A stretch of 64,000 bases of DNA from Brachionus plicatilis (Eukaryota; Rotifera; Eurotatoria; Ploima; Brachionidae), in assembly GCA_010279815.1 (NCBI GenBank), contig QEOQ01000633.1:160070-224069 (forward strand), read 5' to 3'. Positions within the stretch are counted from its first letter, which is position 1. Each line of letters opens with the position of its first letter. The notes beneath the pieces are model-generated. The model did no database searches. It was not told where the DNA came from and worked only from the letters and a program-made list of their open reading frames with translations. Both the position numbers and the translations under genes were made by a program. Positions 1-8,587 of the stretch are shown here, one piece after another.

Positions 1-600
1 CGCTTTTAAGTTAAACAAGTTTCCTGTCCGAAATTCAAATGCACAAATTAATACAAAAATGAAGTGAAACATGTTTGAAAAAAAGAAATGAAATTGTACG
101 CTACAATTCAAGATTCATTTTTTTTGAAAAAGTCAAAAACCAAATAATTATTGACTCTTGCTTCATAGAAAAATGTAATAAATGCAAAGTATGATAAATA
201 CTGAAAAAGAATTCCATAGAAACCCAAACTTTATTTTAGTCCAATCCAAAAATTTAAATATATTTTTCAGAGAATTGCCTTTAGAAGTTAAAATACATGG
301 AAAAAAAGTTAAATTATTGACGGAAACTAATTCAGCGTTAAGCAAACTATTATAGTTTATACAATATTACAAATAAATTTTATATTGTAAATGATTTGGA
401 TCAATCTGTCAGAATATTGTTAAATAAGAGGGTTATATCTTTAAATGATCCAATCAGTTCATGTTTAACCTTAGTTTTTGAATAAAATACTATGATTTTT
501 TTAAGTGATTCATTTAAACTCATTTTTTTTAATTTACCAATAAACCAAAAACACCATTTTTTTTTTAAATTTATTTTTCCTTTCAATTAAACTAAATAAA
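1..600 (+). repeat. Copy 1 of dispersed repeat (3' part of an ISL2EU-like element)
   Basis: Positions 1-34 match 35,665-35,698 and positions 35-490 match 35,880-36,331 with scattered changes. The 181 bp at 35,699-35,879 are absent here. Similarity resumes beyond the Tigger insertion of copy 2, so 491-600 corresponds to about 36,911-37,030. In copy 2 this sequence lies directly downstream of a SWIM-type zinc finger of an ISL2EU-like transposon, so this is probably the tail of a second, decayed copy entering from outside the window. Reading frames are broken by indels and no intact protein remains. Confidence 0.75.
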
Positions 601-1423
601 ACAAATCCAAAAACACTTTTTACAAAAAAAACTAATATTTTCAATTCGGTTATATTAAAAGTAATTTTTTCATTATTTCAAAAATGATGCGAAATGAACG
701 ATTAAGCAACGTGGAAGTTGATCCTGATTTTTTCATATTCTCTATCATGGGGAAATCCTCTTCAATATCCTTTTTAATAGCTTTTTAATTTAATTTAATT
801 TTTTTTTAATAAAATTAAAAATTACTTTAAAATGTTTATCCTTTTGGGCCTTATATGCATTTTTATATATCAGTTTGCCATACTCCTTCTAAAACACCAA
901 AGAAATTAAAAAATGATTAAAAATAAAAATTTTTTACTCTAAAATTGACATTTCCCCGATAGTTTTGTACTTTGCAGCAGTATTTGAAAAATAAAATAAA
1001 ACCAATGTTAAAAGAATCAGAAACATTAAGCTAATAATTATTATATTTTCTAGACCAAAACTATACCAATCGCTATTAAACTGCGTTTTTAAATTGGTTT
1101 TATCGAAACTTAATGAAAGCTAGAAAGAAAATTATTTTTCACAAAACCATTTGAATTAGTCTTGAAAACGGTTTATGAAGTATTCAAATCTACATTTTGA
1201 TTGGTAAAATTAATGCCTGTGGTATCATGCAATGTATTTTTAGCCAAATTAACAAATGCTTTGTTGTTAAAACTGTGATGTTTTAACATTTGATGTTGTT
1301 GGTTGTTCAATGCTTGCTTCTAACATAACACTATGGTTGTTTGCCTTGATTTGCTTATAATTATCCAGAAAACTAATTGCCATTTTAAAGCTACCGTAAC
1401 CGCTTGATTAAAACTCCAGGAAT
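601..1423. other. AT-rich sequence, no supported gene
   Basis: No intact gene is visible. On the minus strand, 1,150-1,420 has a coding-like look (two open stretches in different frames, broken by stops). It may be the downstream half of a sequence interrupted by the pogo-like element at 1,424-3,398, whose other half would be 3,401-3,618. Confidence 0.3.
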
Positions 1424-1683
1424 AAAATTGTAGTTCCTTCTTTTTACTATTGGAGTTAAGACCATACCCGACATGTTAAAATATATTTTAATTAAAATTC
1501 TGGAGTAAAGGGGAATTTAATATTTTAAGCCATTTATAAAGGCTAAAATTCAGCTTTATTCCAGGAGTAAAGGCTAAAAAATAACGGACATTTTTGAAAA
1601 ATTGTGGAGTTAATTTTGAAAATCATTCAAGTCAAATTTAGCTTTTATTCTAATTTCAAAAAAAAAGTTCGGTTTTATTCCAT
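1424..1683. repeat. Left arm of long terminal inverted repeat
   Basis: Reverse-complement match to 3,140-3,398. It contains repeated GGAGTAAA, GGAATAAA and GGAGTTAA variants. Confidence 0.8.
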
Positions 1684-1721
1684 TTTTAATTAAAGTTTTG
1701 TCAAAATGTATTAAAAAATTT

Positions 1722-3057
1722 TTAATTAATTTTTCGAATAATTTTGCCATTTTCGTCTCTTGGCAAAGGTTTTTGACCTCTTTTTTTTGCAATTACCAAA
1801 CCATCTACAATCGAATTCGACGCTGAAGCAGGTGCAGTTGATTTATTTTGATTTCTAATAATTTGATTGTTGTTTATTTCTGTATTTAAGACTAATTCGC
1901 TAAGAACATAACGACCAACTAATTGTTTGTTTCTTTGTACATCATTACTAATTACAGGAGATACATGGTTCAAACTAACGTTTTAGGCGCATCTCGCTGC
2001 CATTGAACCCATTTTGCACAATATGCCTTCTTGATCTTTGCAAACCAACAAACGTCAGCAGGCTGCAGGATATTGGTCATACGAGGTGGGATTATGAACT
2101 TTTTAAGGTTTAATTGAGTAAATTTTTCTTGCACAGACTTAGTCAAATGACACTTAGCAGAGTCCAAATACAACATGCTTCCCGAATGATTTCCCATTAT
2201 AGTATTCAAATAATCACAAATCGTCTCTTCACTGAATGTTGCTGTTGTTTTGTAAATTATTCGTACATTGTCAGGTTGGATAAAGTTTTCTAATTCTTTA
2301 CAACGCGGTATTATCAGCAAAATAGGTAATTTGAGACCACAAGCAGAAGCTGTAAAAGCAGCTGATATACGTACCATCTCTCCGCCATTTGTGTCTACTT
2401 TTACTCTTTTTGCACCTTTATCGGCAAATGTATAACGTGATGGACAGTCTAAATAAATAGACGTCTCATCCATATTAAAAATTTTGGTACGATTCAAATC
2501 AAGTAGTCTAAATTGTTTGATTGAGTCATTCAAAAACTTCGATACTACATCCAAATAATTAAACGGTAGGTCTCTCCCATTAGAAGTAACTCTTCTTAAG
2601 GTTTTATTATATCTATCAAGCCACCCATAGAGCCAACCATCACTTGCTGAGAAAGAATATTTCTGAGTTGATAAGTTTGCTAAGTATAAACGTTCATGAA
2701 TTTTCAACGCTGTTAACTTTATATCAATGCCATTAATAGACCGATTTTTATCTCTTTCATTAGTGAACCATATTAAAAGCTCTTTCTCCATTTCAGGAAA
2801 TCTAGACAAAGCGGTTTCTGACCTAACCCTAGATCTTCGTCTTTTAAATGAAGTTTTTTCGATCTTTTCTTTTTTCTTAAATCATTCACAAACAAGACGT
2901 CTGTCAACGTTAAAAAAACGACCAGTCTCACTTTGATTTTTATGTTCTTGAACATGTTTTATGACATCATTTTTAAATTCCAACGAGTATCTTTGCCGCC
3001 TTTTTTTATCGTCTTCTAGAGCATCAGTGACACCTATGTCTTCTTCATTTATCATTT
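1722..3057 (-). pseudogene. pogo/Tigger-like DDE_1 transposase, disrupted
   Basis: Cut-and-paste transposase expected to act in the nucleus on the flanking inverted repeats. Reading begins at an ATG at 3,057 with a basic helix-turn-helix-like segment (SLEFKNDVIKHVQEH). It meets a TGA near 2,880 where a tryptophan codon is expected, then runs open from about 2,870 to 1,970. That frame holds a CENP-B-type second helix-turn-helix (GWLYGWLDRYN) and the DDE_1 landmarks NMDET, LYLDSAKCHLT and LQPADVCWF. After 1,970 the sequence continues in another frame to 1,722 with a basic C-terminus (KKRGQKPLPRDENGK). One premature stop plus one frame change indicate a dead or misread copy. Assignment to DDE_1/pogo is firm from these motifs; the exact family is not. 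Confidence 0.8.
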
Positions 3058-3139
3058 TTCAATTTTTAGCTTAAGCGATGTTTTTTATTTTAAAAGAAAA
3101 TTTTTTTTAATAATTTTTAAAACACTCAGTTTTTCATAT

Positions 3140-3398
3140 TGGAATAAAACCGAACCTTTTTTTTGAAATTAGAATAAAAGCTAAATTTGACTTGAATGAT
3201 TTTCAAAATTAACTCCACAATTTTTCAAAAATGTCCGTTATTTTTCAGCCTTTACTCCTGGAATAAAGCTGAATTTTAGCCTTTATAAATGGCTTAAAAT
3301 ATTAAATTCTCCTTTACTCCAGAATTTTAATTAAAATATATTTTAACATGTCGGGTATGGTCTTAACTCCAATAGTAAAAAGAAGGAACTACAATTTT
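3140..3398. repeat. Right arm of long terminal inverted repeat
   Basis: Reverse-complement match to 1,424-1,683, marking the 5' side of the minus-strand transposase. Confidence 0.8.
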
Positions 3399-3400
3399 GG

Positions 3401-3618
3401 TATTCTATTTTTTCGGTATGATATTTATCCTCTGGTTTAAAGTTTGATAGAATATTTTCAGCCAAAGAAGCGTTGACTCTTTCGAATTCCAACGCATAAA
3501 CATTCATTTTAATTAAATCGATGTATTTTTGTTTTTTTAAAGCAAATTTTGAATAATTACTTGAAAAAGTCCCTAAAAAGCGGAATTTCCGCTCACGACT
3601 ATCTGGAGTATTGTTCAT
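3401..3618 (-). other. Open minus-strand segment next to the pogo-like element
   Basis: An ATG at 3,618 opens about 73 codons on the minus strand that run straight into the end of the pogo-like element. Not recognised. It overlaps the start of the plus-strand reading frame at 3,549-3,908, so at most one of the two is real there. It could be the 5' part of a coding sequence split by the transposon, with the rest near 1,150-1,420. Confidence 0.25.
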
Positions 3619-3908
3619 ATCATAATCCGCATTTGTCCTCTAACACCAGCGATTTTGTGTGCACTGAGCTCATCCAGGAATTGAGGAAGTACTCCCGCAA
3701 ACAGCTCAAATTCAACTGGTCCGATGACGAGGACCTGAACGATGACGAGTCCATGGAGTTCAAAATAGATGCCAGCGACCACTCGGCCTACAAATCCAAG
3801 CCAGACGAAGAGCTAGGTAGTTTGGAGAAAGTTGAGCTGGATCAGAGGCCCCAGCCTAACTATTTAAAGTCCAAGCGAAACATAATTGCCAATATTAGCT
3901 ACAAGTAA
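3549..3908 (+). CDS. Hypothetical protein, probably last exon of a host gene
   Basis: An open frame of up to 119 codons ends in TAA at 3,906-3,908. From about 3,630 the base composition rises well above the surrounding AT-rich DNA, resembling the CNOT9 and kinase genes, which suggests a real host exon. The product is hydrophilic and acidic in the middle (NWSDDEDLNDDESMEFK) with no recognisable domain, signal peptide or membrane segment. The ATG at 3,549 is doubtful because the first 80 bases are AT-rich; a splice acceptor further in, with upstream exons displaced or lost by the transposon at 1,424-3,398, is as likely. Function unknown. Confidence 0.45.
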   Translation: MNNYLKKSLKSGISAHDYLEYCSYHNPHLSSNTSDFVCTELIQELRKYSRKQLKFNWSDDEDLNDDESMEFKIDASDHSAYKSKPDEELGSLEKVELDQRPQPNYLKSKRNIIANISYK

Positions 3909-3931
3909 GCCCAGGCTGATCAAGTCCAGCA

Positions 3932-4144
3932 ATGTCGGAAAAAAAAGAAAAAATAAGAACTTGGTGCTCGAGGGTCCCTCAAGCCACATCACATGATCCG
4001 ACCAGTCTGTCAAACAATGACAGTCTGGAAAATGACGAAGAATTGCGAAAAAATGGAAAAAAGTTGTGTAAAATTGACGGTGATGATGTTGATGGACAAG
4101 AAAAAAATGAAAGAACTTCTAAGAACTTTGAAACTGAGACTTAA
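3932..4144 (+). CDS. Small hydrophilic ORF, hypothetical
   Basis: A 70-codon frame from ATG 3,932 to TAA 4,144, rich in Lys, Glu and Asp, lies 23 bases after the preceding frame. No domain recognised. It might be the 3' untranslated region of the preceding gene, or its continuation in another frame after a sequence change. Low support as a separate gene. Confidence 0.25.
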   Translation: MSEKKEKIRTWCSRVPQATSHDPTSLSNNDSLENDEELRKNGKKLCKIDGDDVDGQEKNERTSKNFETET

Positions 4145-4269
4145 TCGATCATCTAGCCTTAACAACTAAATAAATCTTGAGTAGCATTAGCATGGTTAGA
4201 TGCCGCAGTGAAGTTTGAGGCAAAAATTGATGCAGAAATATATTTTCTAGAATAAAAAAAAACGCTGAA

Positions 4270-4317
4270 AAGAACGCCGTTTAAGCGTTTGTAAAAAGGC
4301 TTTTAAACGGAGTTCTT
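4270..4317. repeat. Short hairpin
   Basis: AAGAACGCCGTTTAAGC at 4,270-4,286 pairs with GCTTTTAAACGGAGTTCTT at 4,299-4,317. No T-run terminator follows. Possibly the relic of a foldback element. Confidence 0.4.
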
Positions 4318-4577
4318 CAATCTCGTACAAAATATTCTGAAACATCACATATTTTCATTGCATTTTCAAAATCTTATTTAGAATTTTATAAAAAAACATT
4401 GCATAAGGTATCGTTTGGTAATTATGTGGTTTTTTAAGTGCGAAATTAGTTTTTGTATTATTGTGTGAGAACCATTAAATCTATAATAAACATTGAAACT
4501 TAGTATTGTAGATAAGAGACTGAGAAACACAAAAAATTGATTTTTGAAACTTTCGCATAACATCTTCAAGGCGATAT

Positions 4578-4617
4578 TGAATTAGACAACCCGAGAGTAC
4601 ATAGATTTTTTGTCTGT
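4578..4617. repeat. Fragment of small dispersed repeat
   Basis: This 40-bp piece resembles part of copies at 20,570-20,680 (forward) and 46,672-46,778 (reverse). The gypsy integrase frame ends abruptly at its edge, so it marks the 3' truncation point of that element. Confidence 0.45.
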
Positions 4618-5445
4618 AAATATAAGTATGTATTTGTTGTTTCTTGGTGTTTCCGGAAGAGGACCTAATATAACCACCACCAGCATATCGAATGGCTTGC
4701 TGAAATCGTTAATTGGCACTAATGTTGCCTTTGTTGGATGTGGATTTTTAGTCATAGCACAAGTTTTACATGAGTTAATCCATGCTTTTATGTCTTTGAT
4801 CATATCAGCCCAAAGATATTTTTGTCTTATTTTGGCATATGTTCTTTTAATACCTAAATGTCCACCGCTGAGTTCTTCGTGGCATTCTTTGAGAATTTTT
4901 GGTACTAGACTTTTTGGTAACATCATTTTTGATTGATATTTTTTATAATTTTTGAATAATATTCCATCTTTTAAAAAATATCTTTTACTTCTACCATATT
5001 TATTCAATCTCTTAAAGATTTTCTCTAAAATTTCATCCTTTCTTTGCAAGCTTGAAATATTTGTTTCTTTTTCTACACAAAATACTTCGATTCTGGACAG
5101 CGCGTCAGCATTTTTGTTTGCAGATCCTTTTTTATATTTTATATCTTTGTCATATTCTGCGAGCTGGAGTCTCCATTTTTGGATACGTGTTGATTTAATT
5201 TTCATGTTTTCGAGATAAGCCAATGGATTATGGTCAGATTCAATTGTGAATTTGCGCCCGTAAAGATACTGTCTAAATTGTTCGCATGCCCATGCAATTC
5301 CCAAACACTCTAACTCAATTGCCGGGTAATTTCTTTCTGATGGCTTCAGATTTTTACTTGCATATGCTATTACTTTTTCATTACCATTATTGTCGTATTG
5401 ATAAAGAACAGCTCCCAATCCGACTCCTGAAGCGTCTGTTGCAAG
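4618..5445 (-). pseudogene. gypsy pol, 3' part: RNase H and truncated integrase
   Basis: The frame enters from the transposon boundary with ATDASGVGLGAVLYQ (RNase H core), then the IESDHNPLAYL motif typical of Ty3/gypsy RNase H. A zinc-binding H2C2 region follows (HEELSGGHLGIKRTY to INSCKTCA), and then the start of the integrase core (FDMLVVVILGPLPETPRNNK). After ILIFTD the protein departs from the family at the dispersed-repeat junction near 4,617, so the second and third catalytic residues are missing. Confidence 0.85.
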
Positions 5446-5559
5446 CATACATTCCGACACGAAAAATTGACGTGTTCGAGTACGTGTACGTGTACAGTAC
5501 AAGTACACGTACGCGTCCTCGAACATGTCGAAATTCCGGGTTTGTACACGTACCCGAAC

Positions 5560-5655
5560 TCGGGTTTTTGGTTTTTTACGTGTTTGTACACGTACCCGAA
5601 CTCGGGTTTTTGGTTTTTTACGTGTTTGTACACGTACTCGAACTCGGATTTAAAT
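5560..5655. repeat. 46-bp tandem unit extending the left TIR
   Basis: The unit GTTTGTACACGTACCCGAAC..., with the palindromic CCCGAACTCGGG and an AC/GT-rich spacer, occurs three times from about 5,540. The third copy is slightly diverged. The right end has a single copy. Confidence 0.8.
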
Positions 5656-6843
5656 TTTTTTTCGAGTTTTAATTTTAATTTTAATTAGTAGGAATGTTAA
5701 ATTATTAATGCTTAAAAACAAATTCTTTTGTAAAAATTATGTAATACTTTGTTTGAATATTTGTTTGAAAAATTTTAATTGTACTATTATAATATCAAAA
5801 GTAATATACTTTATAATGGTACAATCTAATTAAAGATAAATTGTACCATTTCAATGTATAGTAACATACAATGAACCATTATATAATATAAAAATAACAT
5901 ACTTTGATATATGTGGTGTACTATATTATCATGTAATATGTTGTGTACTATAATTTTTTAATGTATTAAAATCATATCAAGTCGAACACATTGAAAATAT
6001 GATTTTTTTTTGAAAAAAAGTGGTCAAATTTTATTGCCTAAAAAAAATGAAACAAAAAAATTATGCATTTTCAGTTGAGAAATAAGTTCAAATAAGTAAC
6101 CACAATTGCCCTTTAAAAAAAATTGCAATCTTCTTTTTTTATCATCCAATCAAAAAAGACTCGTTTTTTCGAAATAAAAATCACAAAAATCTTGATATGT
6201 ATGTACTGTTATTTAAAAAAAGAAACCTTATATGTACTATTATAAAAGCAATAGTAAACTTTGTACCATTGCAAGAAAGGGTAACAAACAATGCACAATT
6301 AAATAATGGAAACATTAAATTTTTAGATTACTTCAAGGTCAATTAACCGTATCAATAATAATTATAACTCAATAATAAAAATTTATTTATATTTGAAAAA
6401 TTTATTGGAATATTTATTTAACTATGGTATCGTTGACTTACAGTATATATTTAAAAAAATAAAAAAATACAAATTTTAATTAAATATTCCTATTTCTGAA
6501 AATTAAATACAAATTAATTAAATAAAAAAATTACGATTTAAAAAAATACAAATTTTAATTAAAAATTTCGATCTGTGAAAATTAAATAAAATTGATTAAA
6601 TAAAAAAAATACGATTTAAAAAAGTAAAAAAAAAATATAAATTTTCTTTTTTGGAATCTTCGATCTTTGCACTTGTTTGACTGTTTGAGATGTGGATACT
6701 AGTATAGGCTGAATTGAACTAATGTACCATGGTTTTAAAAAGATTTAAAGTACAAAAAGAAATAAATTATCTAAAATTTTTAAAACTACAAATTTAAAAT
6801 ATTAAGAGTTTAATCGAACTTTACAACTAAGTTTTAATAGTGT

Positions 6844-7398
6844 TTACATAAAATCTCTTTCTACAAAATTGTCATGCATGCATTTTAGCTCTACTTCCCC
6901 TAATTTGAAATAATCTATCATATTTTTATATGTTAATAATGAAATGTCTTCTGTACCAAACTGATGCATCATCCTATATTTATTTTCCCTAGCCATAAAT
7001 GATCTTAAAATAGTTATTATTATTTTTCTAGGTGCATCTTGGATTGTTACAATAGTTTCATTAAAAAGTGAATCTAATGTAACAACACTTGCATCTCTAG
7101 TATTGCTATTATTATTTTGATCAACTGACTTGCTCAATTTCCTTTTTTTTGCGTTTTTAGGTTTTTCAGGTCTATCTCTTAATAAAAGCCTAATCCAATA
7201 TTTATATGATGATGCGAAATTTTTAAATTCAAAATGCTCAATTACTGTATGAATGTACAAATGCATATATTTACTTGATTGATCATTTGTTTTGTCATTT
7301 TTGATATATTCAAGTAAATTATCGGCAAATAAACTTAAGTCATAAAGTTCGATACTACTCATAAAATTTTTGGTGTCATTCAGAGTTAAGAATTGTAC
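6844..7398 (-). CDS. Unknown 172-aa protein encoded by the 3.1-kb transposon
   Basis: The longest frame in the element starts at ATG 7,362 (172 codons). It stays open upstream to about 7,398, where CAG precedes it as a possible splice acceptor. The product is predicted soluble, with a basic nuclear-localisation-like stretch in the middle (RPEKPKNAKKRKLSK) followed by an Asn-rich spacer (DQNNNSN). No DDE motif, zinc finger or BED domain is visible. It could be a DNA-binding accessory protein, a fragment of a spliced transposase, or a captured gene. It sits between the subterminal repeat blocks and is the best candidate for the element's own gene. Confidence 0.45.
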   Translation of the reverse strand, partial: VQFLTLNDTKNFMSSIELYDLSLFADNLLEYIKNDKTNDQSSKYMHLYIHTVIEHFEFKNFASSYKYWIRLLLRDRPEKPKNAKKRKLSKSVDQNNNSNTRDASVVTLDSLFNETIVTIQDAPRKIIITILRSFMARENKYRMMHQFGTEDISLLTYKNMIDYFKLGEVELKCMHDNFVERDFM

Positions 7399-7502
7399 AC
7401 ATTTTCCCTGTCACTCAAGTCGCAACTGGTGGAATTGAATGTGCCTTCCAAGAGTGCGACTCGGTTGTTATCTTGTCTGGTAGAATTGCAAATTGGGTTC
7501 AT
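7386..7502 (-). CDS. Small ORF upstream of the 172-aa frame, possible exon
   Basis: ATG 7,502 to TAA 7,386 gives 38 residues (starting MNPICNSTRQDN) in a frame different from the 172-aa product that follows. It may be an exon joined to that product by splicing, or spurious. Confidence 0.25.
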   Translation of the reverse strand: MNPICNSTRQDNNRVALLEGTFNSTSCDLSDRENVYNS

Positions 7503-7559
7503 AATGTATCTAAGGATAGAAATTTTTCACTTATTAAAAATATATTATTCTATAATATT

Positions 7560-8110
7560 ACACATGTAATGTAATATAAATTGTACCTTAAATGTACTAT
7601 TGTAATGTCAATAATAATATAACAATAAAATACTAAAACAATTACTTTGTACTATTACAATAAATTGAAAGATAAATTGTACTAGTACACATGAGAGAAA
7701 CATACAATGAACCGTTATATAAAATAAAAATAACATACTTTGTAATAATATATTATCATGTAATACACGATGTACTTTAATATTACAATGTAATATTACA
7801 TGTACTATTGTTTTAGAAAAGTAACATTGATTGTACTATTATAATAACAAAAGTAATATACTTTGTACTAGTACAATCTAATGAAAGATAAATTGTACCA
7901 TATCAATTAAAAGTAACATACAATGAACCACTATAATAACATACAATTATATTGTAATATCACATGTAATGTTTTTTAAAAAGTGACATTAATTGTACTA
8001 ATATGATATCAATAGAAACATACTATGTACTATTACATGTAGATGAAAGATATATTCTAATATTCCATGTAATATACGATGAACCATTTTATATTGAAAA
8101 CTTAATATAC
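7560..8110. repeat. Subterminal tandem repeats of about 165 bp, TGTAC-rich
   Basis: Three diverged direct copies carry the order TGTACTATT, TAATATACTTTGTAC, GAAAGATAAATTGTAC, AACATACAATGAACC. A related copy lies at 5,770-5,940 near the other end and a partial one near 6,220-6,300. Likely transposase-binding or structural repeats of the element (inference). Confidence 0.65.
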
Positions 8111-8298
8111 TTAGAAAAATCAATACACAGTATCACTATTAAAAACATTTATAATTGAAAGATAAAAATTTAGTTTAATTTGTCTTGAAATTTTTATGTA
8201 TGTTAGTACATAAGTTTAATTTTTGAATGGATGCTTCGGTTTATTATTACACTAATAAATAAATAATAAATTTAAAAATTATTATAGAAAATATTTTA

Positions 8299-8412
8299 TT
8301 ATACACGGCTTGCAGTACGCGTTTGCATTCCGGAAGTTTGTGGTAGAGACTGTTGTACTTCTGATGCTGCTGAAATAGAAGGTCTTACAGTACGGATACG
8401 TTTTGGTGGCAT
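8299..8412 (-). CDS. Possible first exon of the 3.1-kb transposon gene
   Basis: ATG 8,412 opens 37 codons (MPPKRIRTVRPS...) just inside the right TIR. The base composition is richer than the surrounding repeats. A GT (CGT|GTATAA) near the end could be a splice donor, with the tandem repeats at 7,560-8,110 as intron. The basic Pro/Ser/Thr-rich start would suit the N-terminus of a nuclear protein. Inference only. Confidence 0.35.
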   Translation of the reverse strand: MPPKRIRTVRPSISAASEVQQSLPQTSGMQTRTASRV

Positions 8413-8587
8413 TTTATATTATTCAAAATTTATTAAAATTTAAATTATTTAAACCAAAAACCCGAGTTCGGGTACGTGTACAAACCCGGAATTTCGACAT
8501 GTTCGAGGACGCGTACGTGTACTGGTACTGTACATGTACACGTACTCGAACACGTCAATTTTTCGTGTCGGAATGTATGGTTGCAAG

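Larger units (their letters stand above)
1424..3398 (-). mobile_element. pogo-like (DDE_1) DNA transposon with long inverted repeats
   Basis: An inverted repeat of about 260 bp bounds the element: 1,424-1,683 is the reverse complement of 3,140-3,398 with few differences. Between the arms, on the minus strand, lies a transposase of the CENP-B/Tigger/pogo type. The arms carry several variants of GGARTAAA or GGAGTTAA that may be transposase binding sites (inference). Exact ends are uncertain: the arms start AAAATTGTAGTTCC and a TA duplication cannot be fixed unambiguously. The transposase has an in-frame stop and a 3' frame change, so the copy is probably inactive. Confidence 0.75.
5446..8579. 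mobile_element. 3,134-bp DNA transposon with 129-bp TIRs and 8-bp TSD, unknown family
   Basis: The ends are inverted repeats of about 129 bp (5,446-5,574 against 8,451-8,579) with about two mismatches, starting CATACATTCC. GTTGCAAG is duplicated on both sides (5,438-5,445 and 8,580-8,587). An 8-bp duplication fits hAT, P or Merlin-type elements; nothing inside identifies which. The arms are rich in GTAC palindromes (GTACACGTACCCGAACTCGG), and the left arm is followed by two further copies of its inner 46-bp unit (to about 5,655). The interior holds subterminal tandem repeats and short minus-strand reading frames. The ends are young by arm identity; the lack of a recognisable transposase suggests a non-autonomous or novel element. 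Confidence 0.9.

Noticed and set aside
3915..3935. A very short intron between the two small frames at 3,549-3,908 and 3,932-4,144
   Set aside because: It would be under 30 bp, shorter than any other intron in the window.
5286..5688. Plus-strand frames with repeated Tyr/Thr/Cys-rich units
   Set aside because: Created by the GTAC-rich tandem unit of the transposon end, not by a repeat protein gene.
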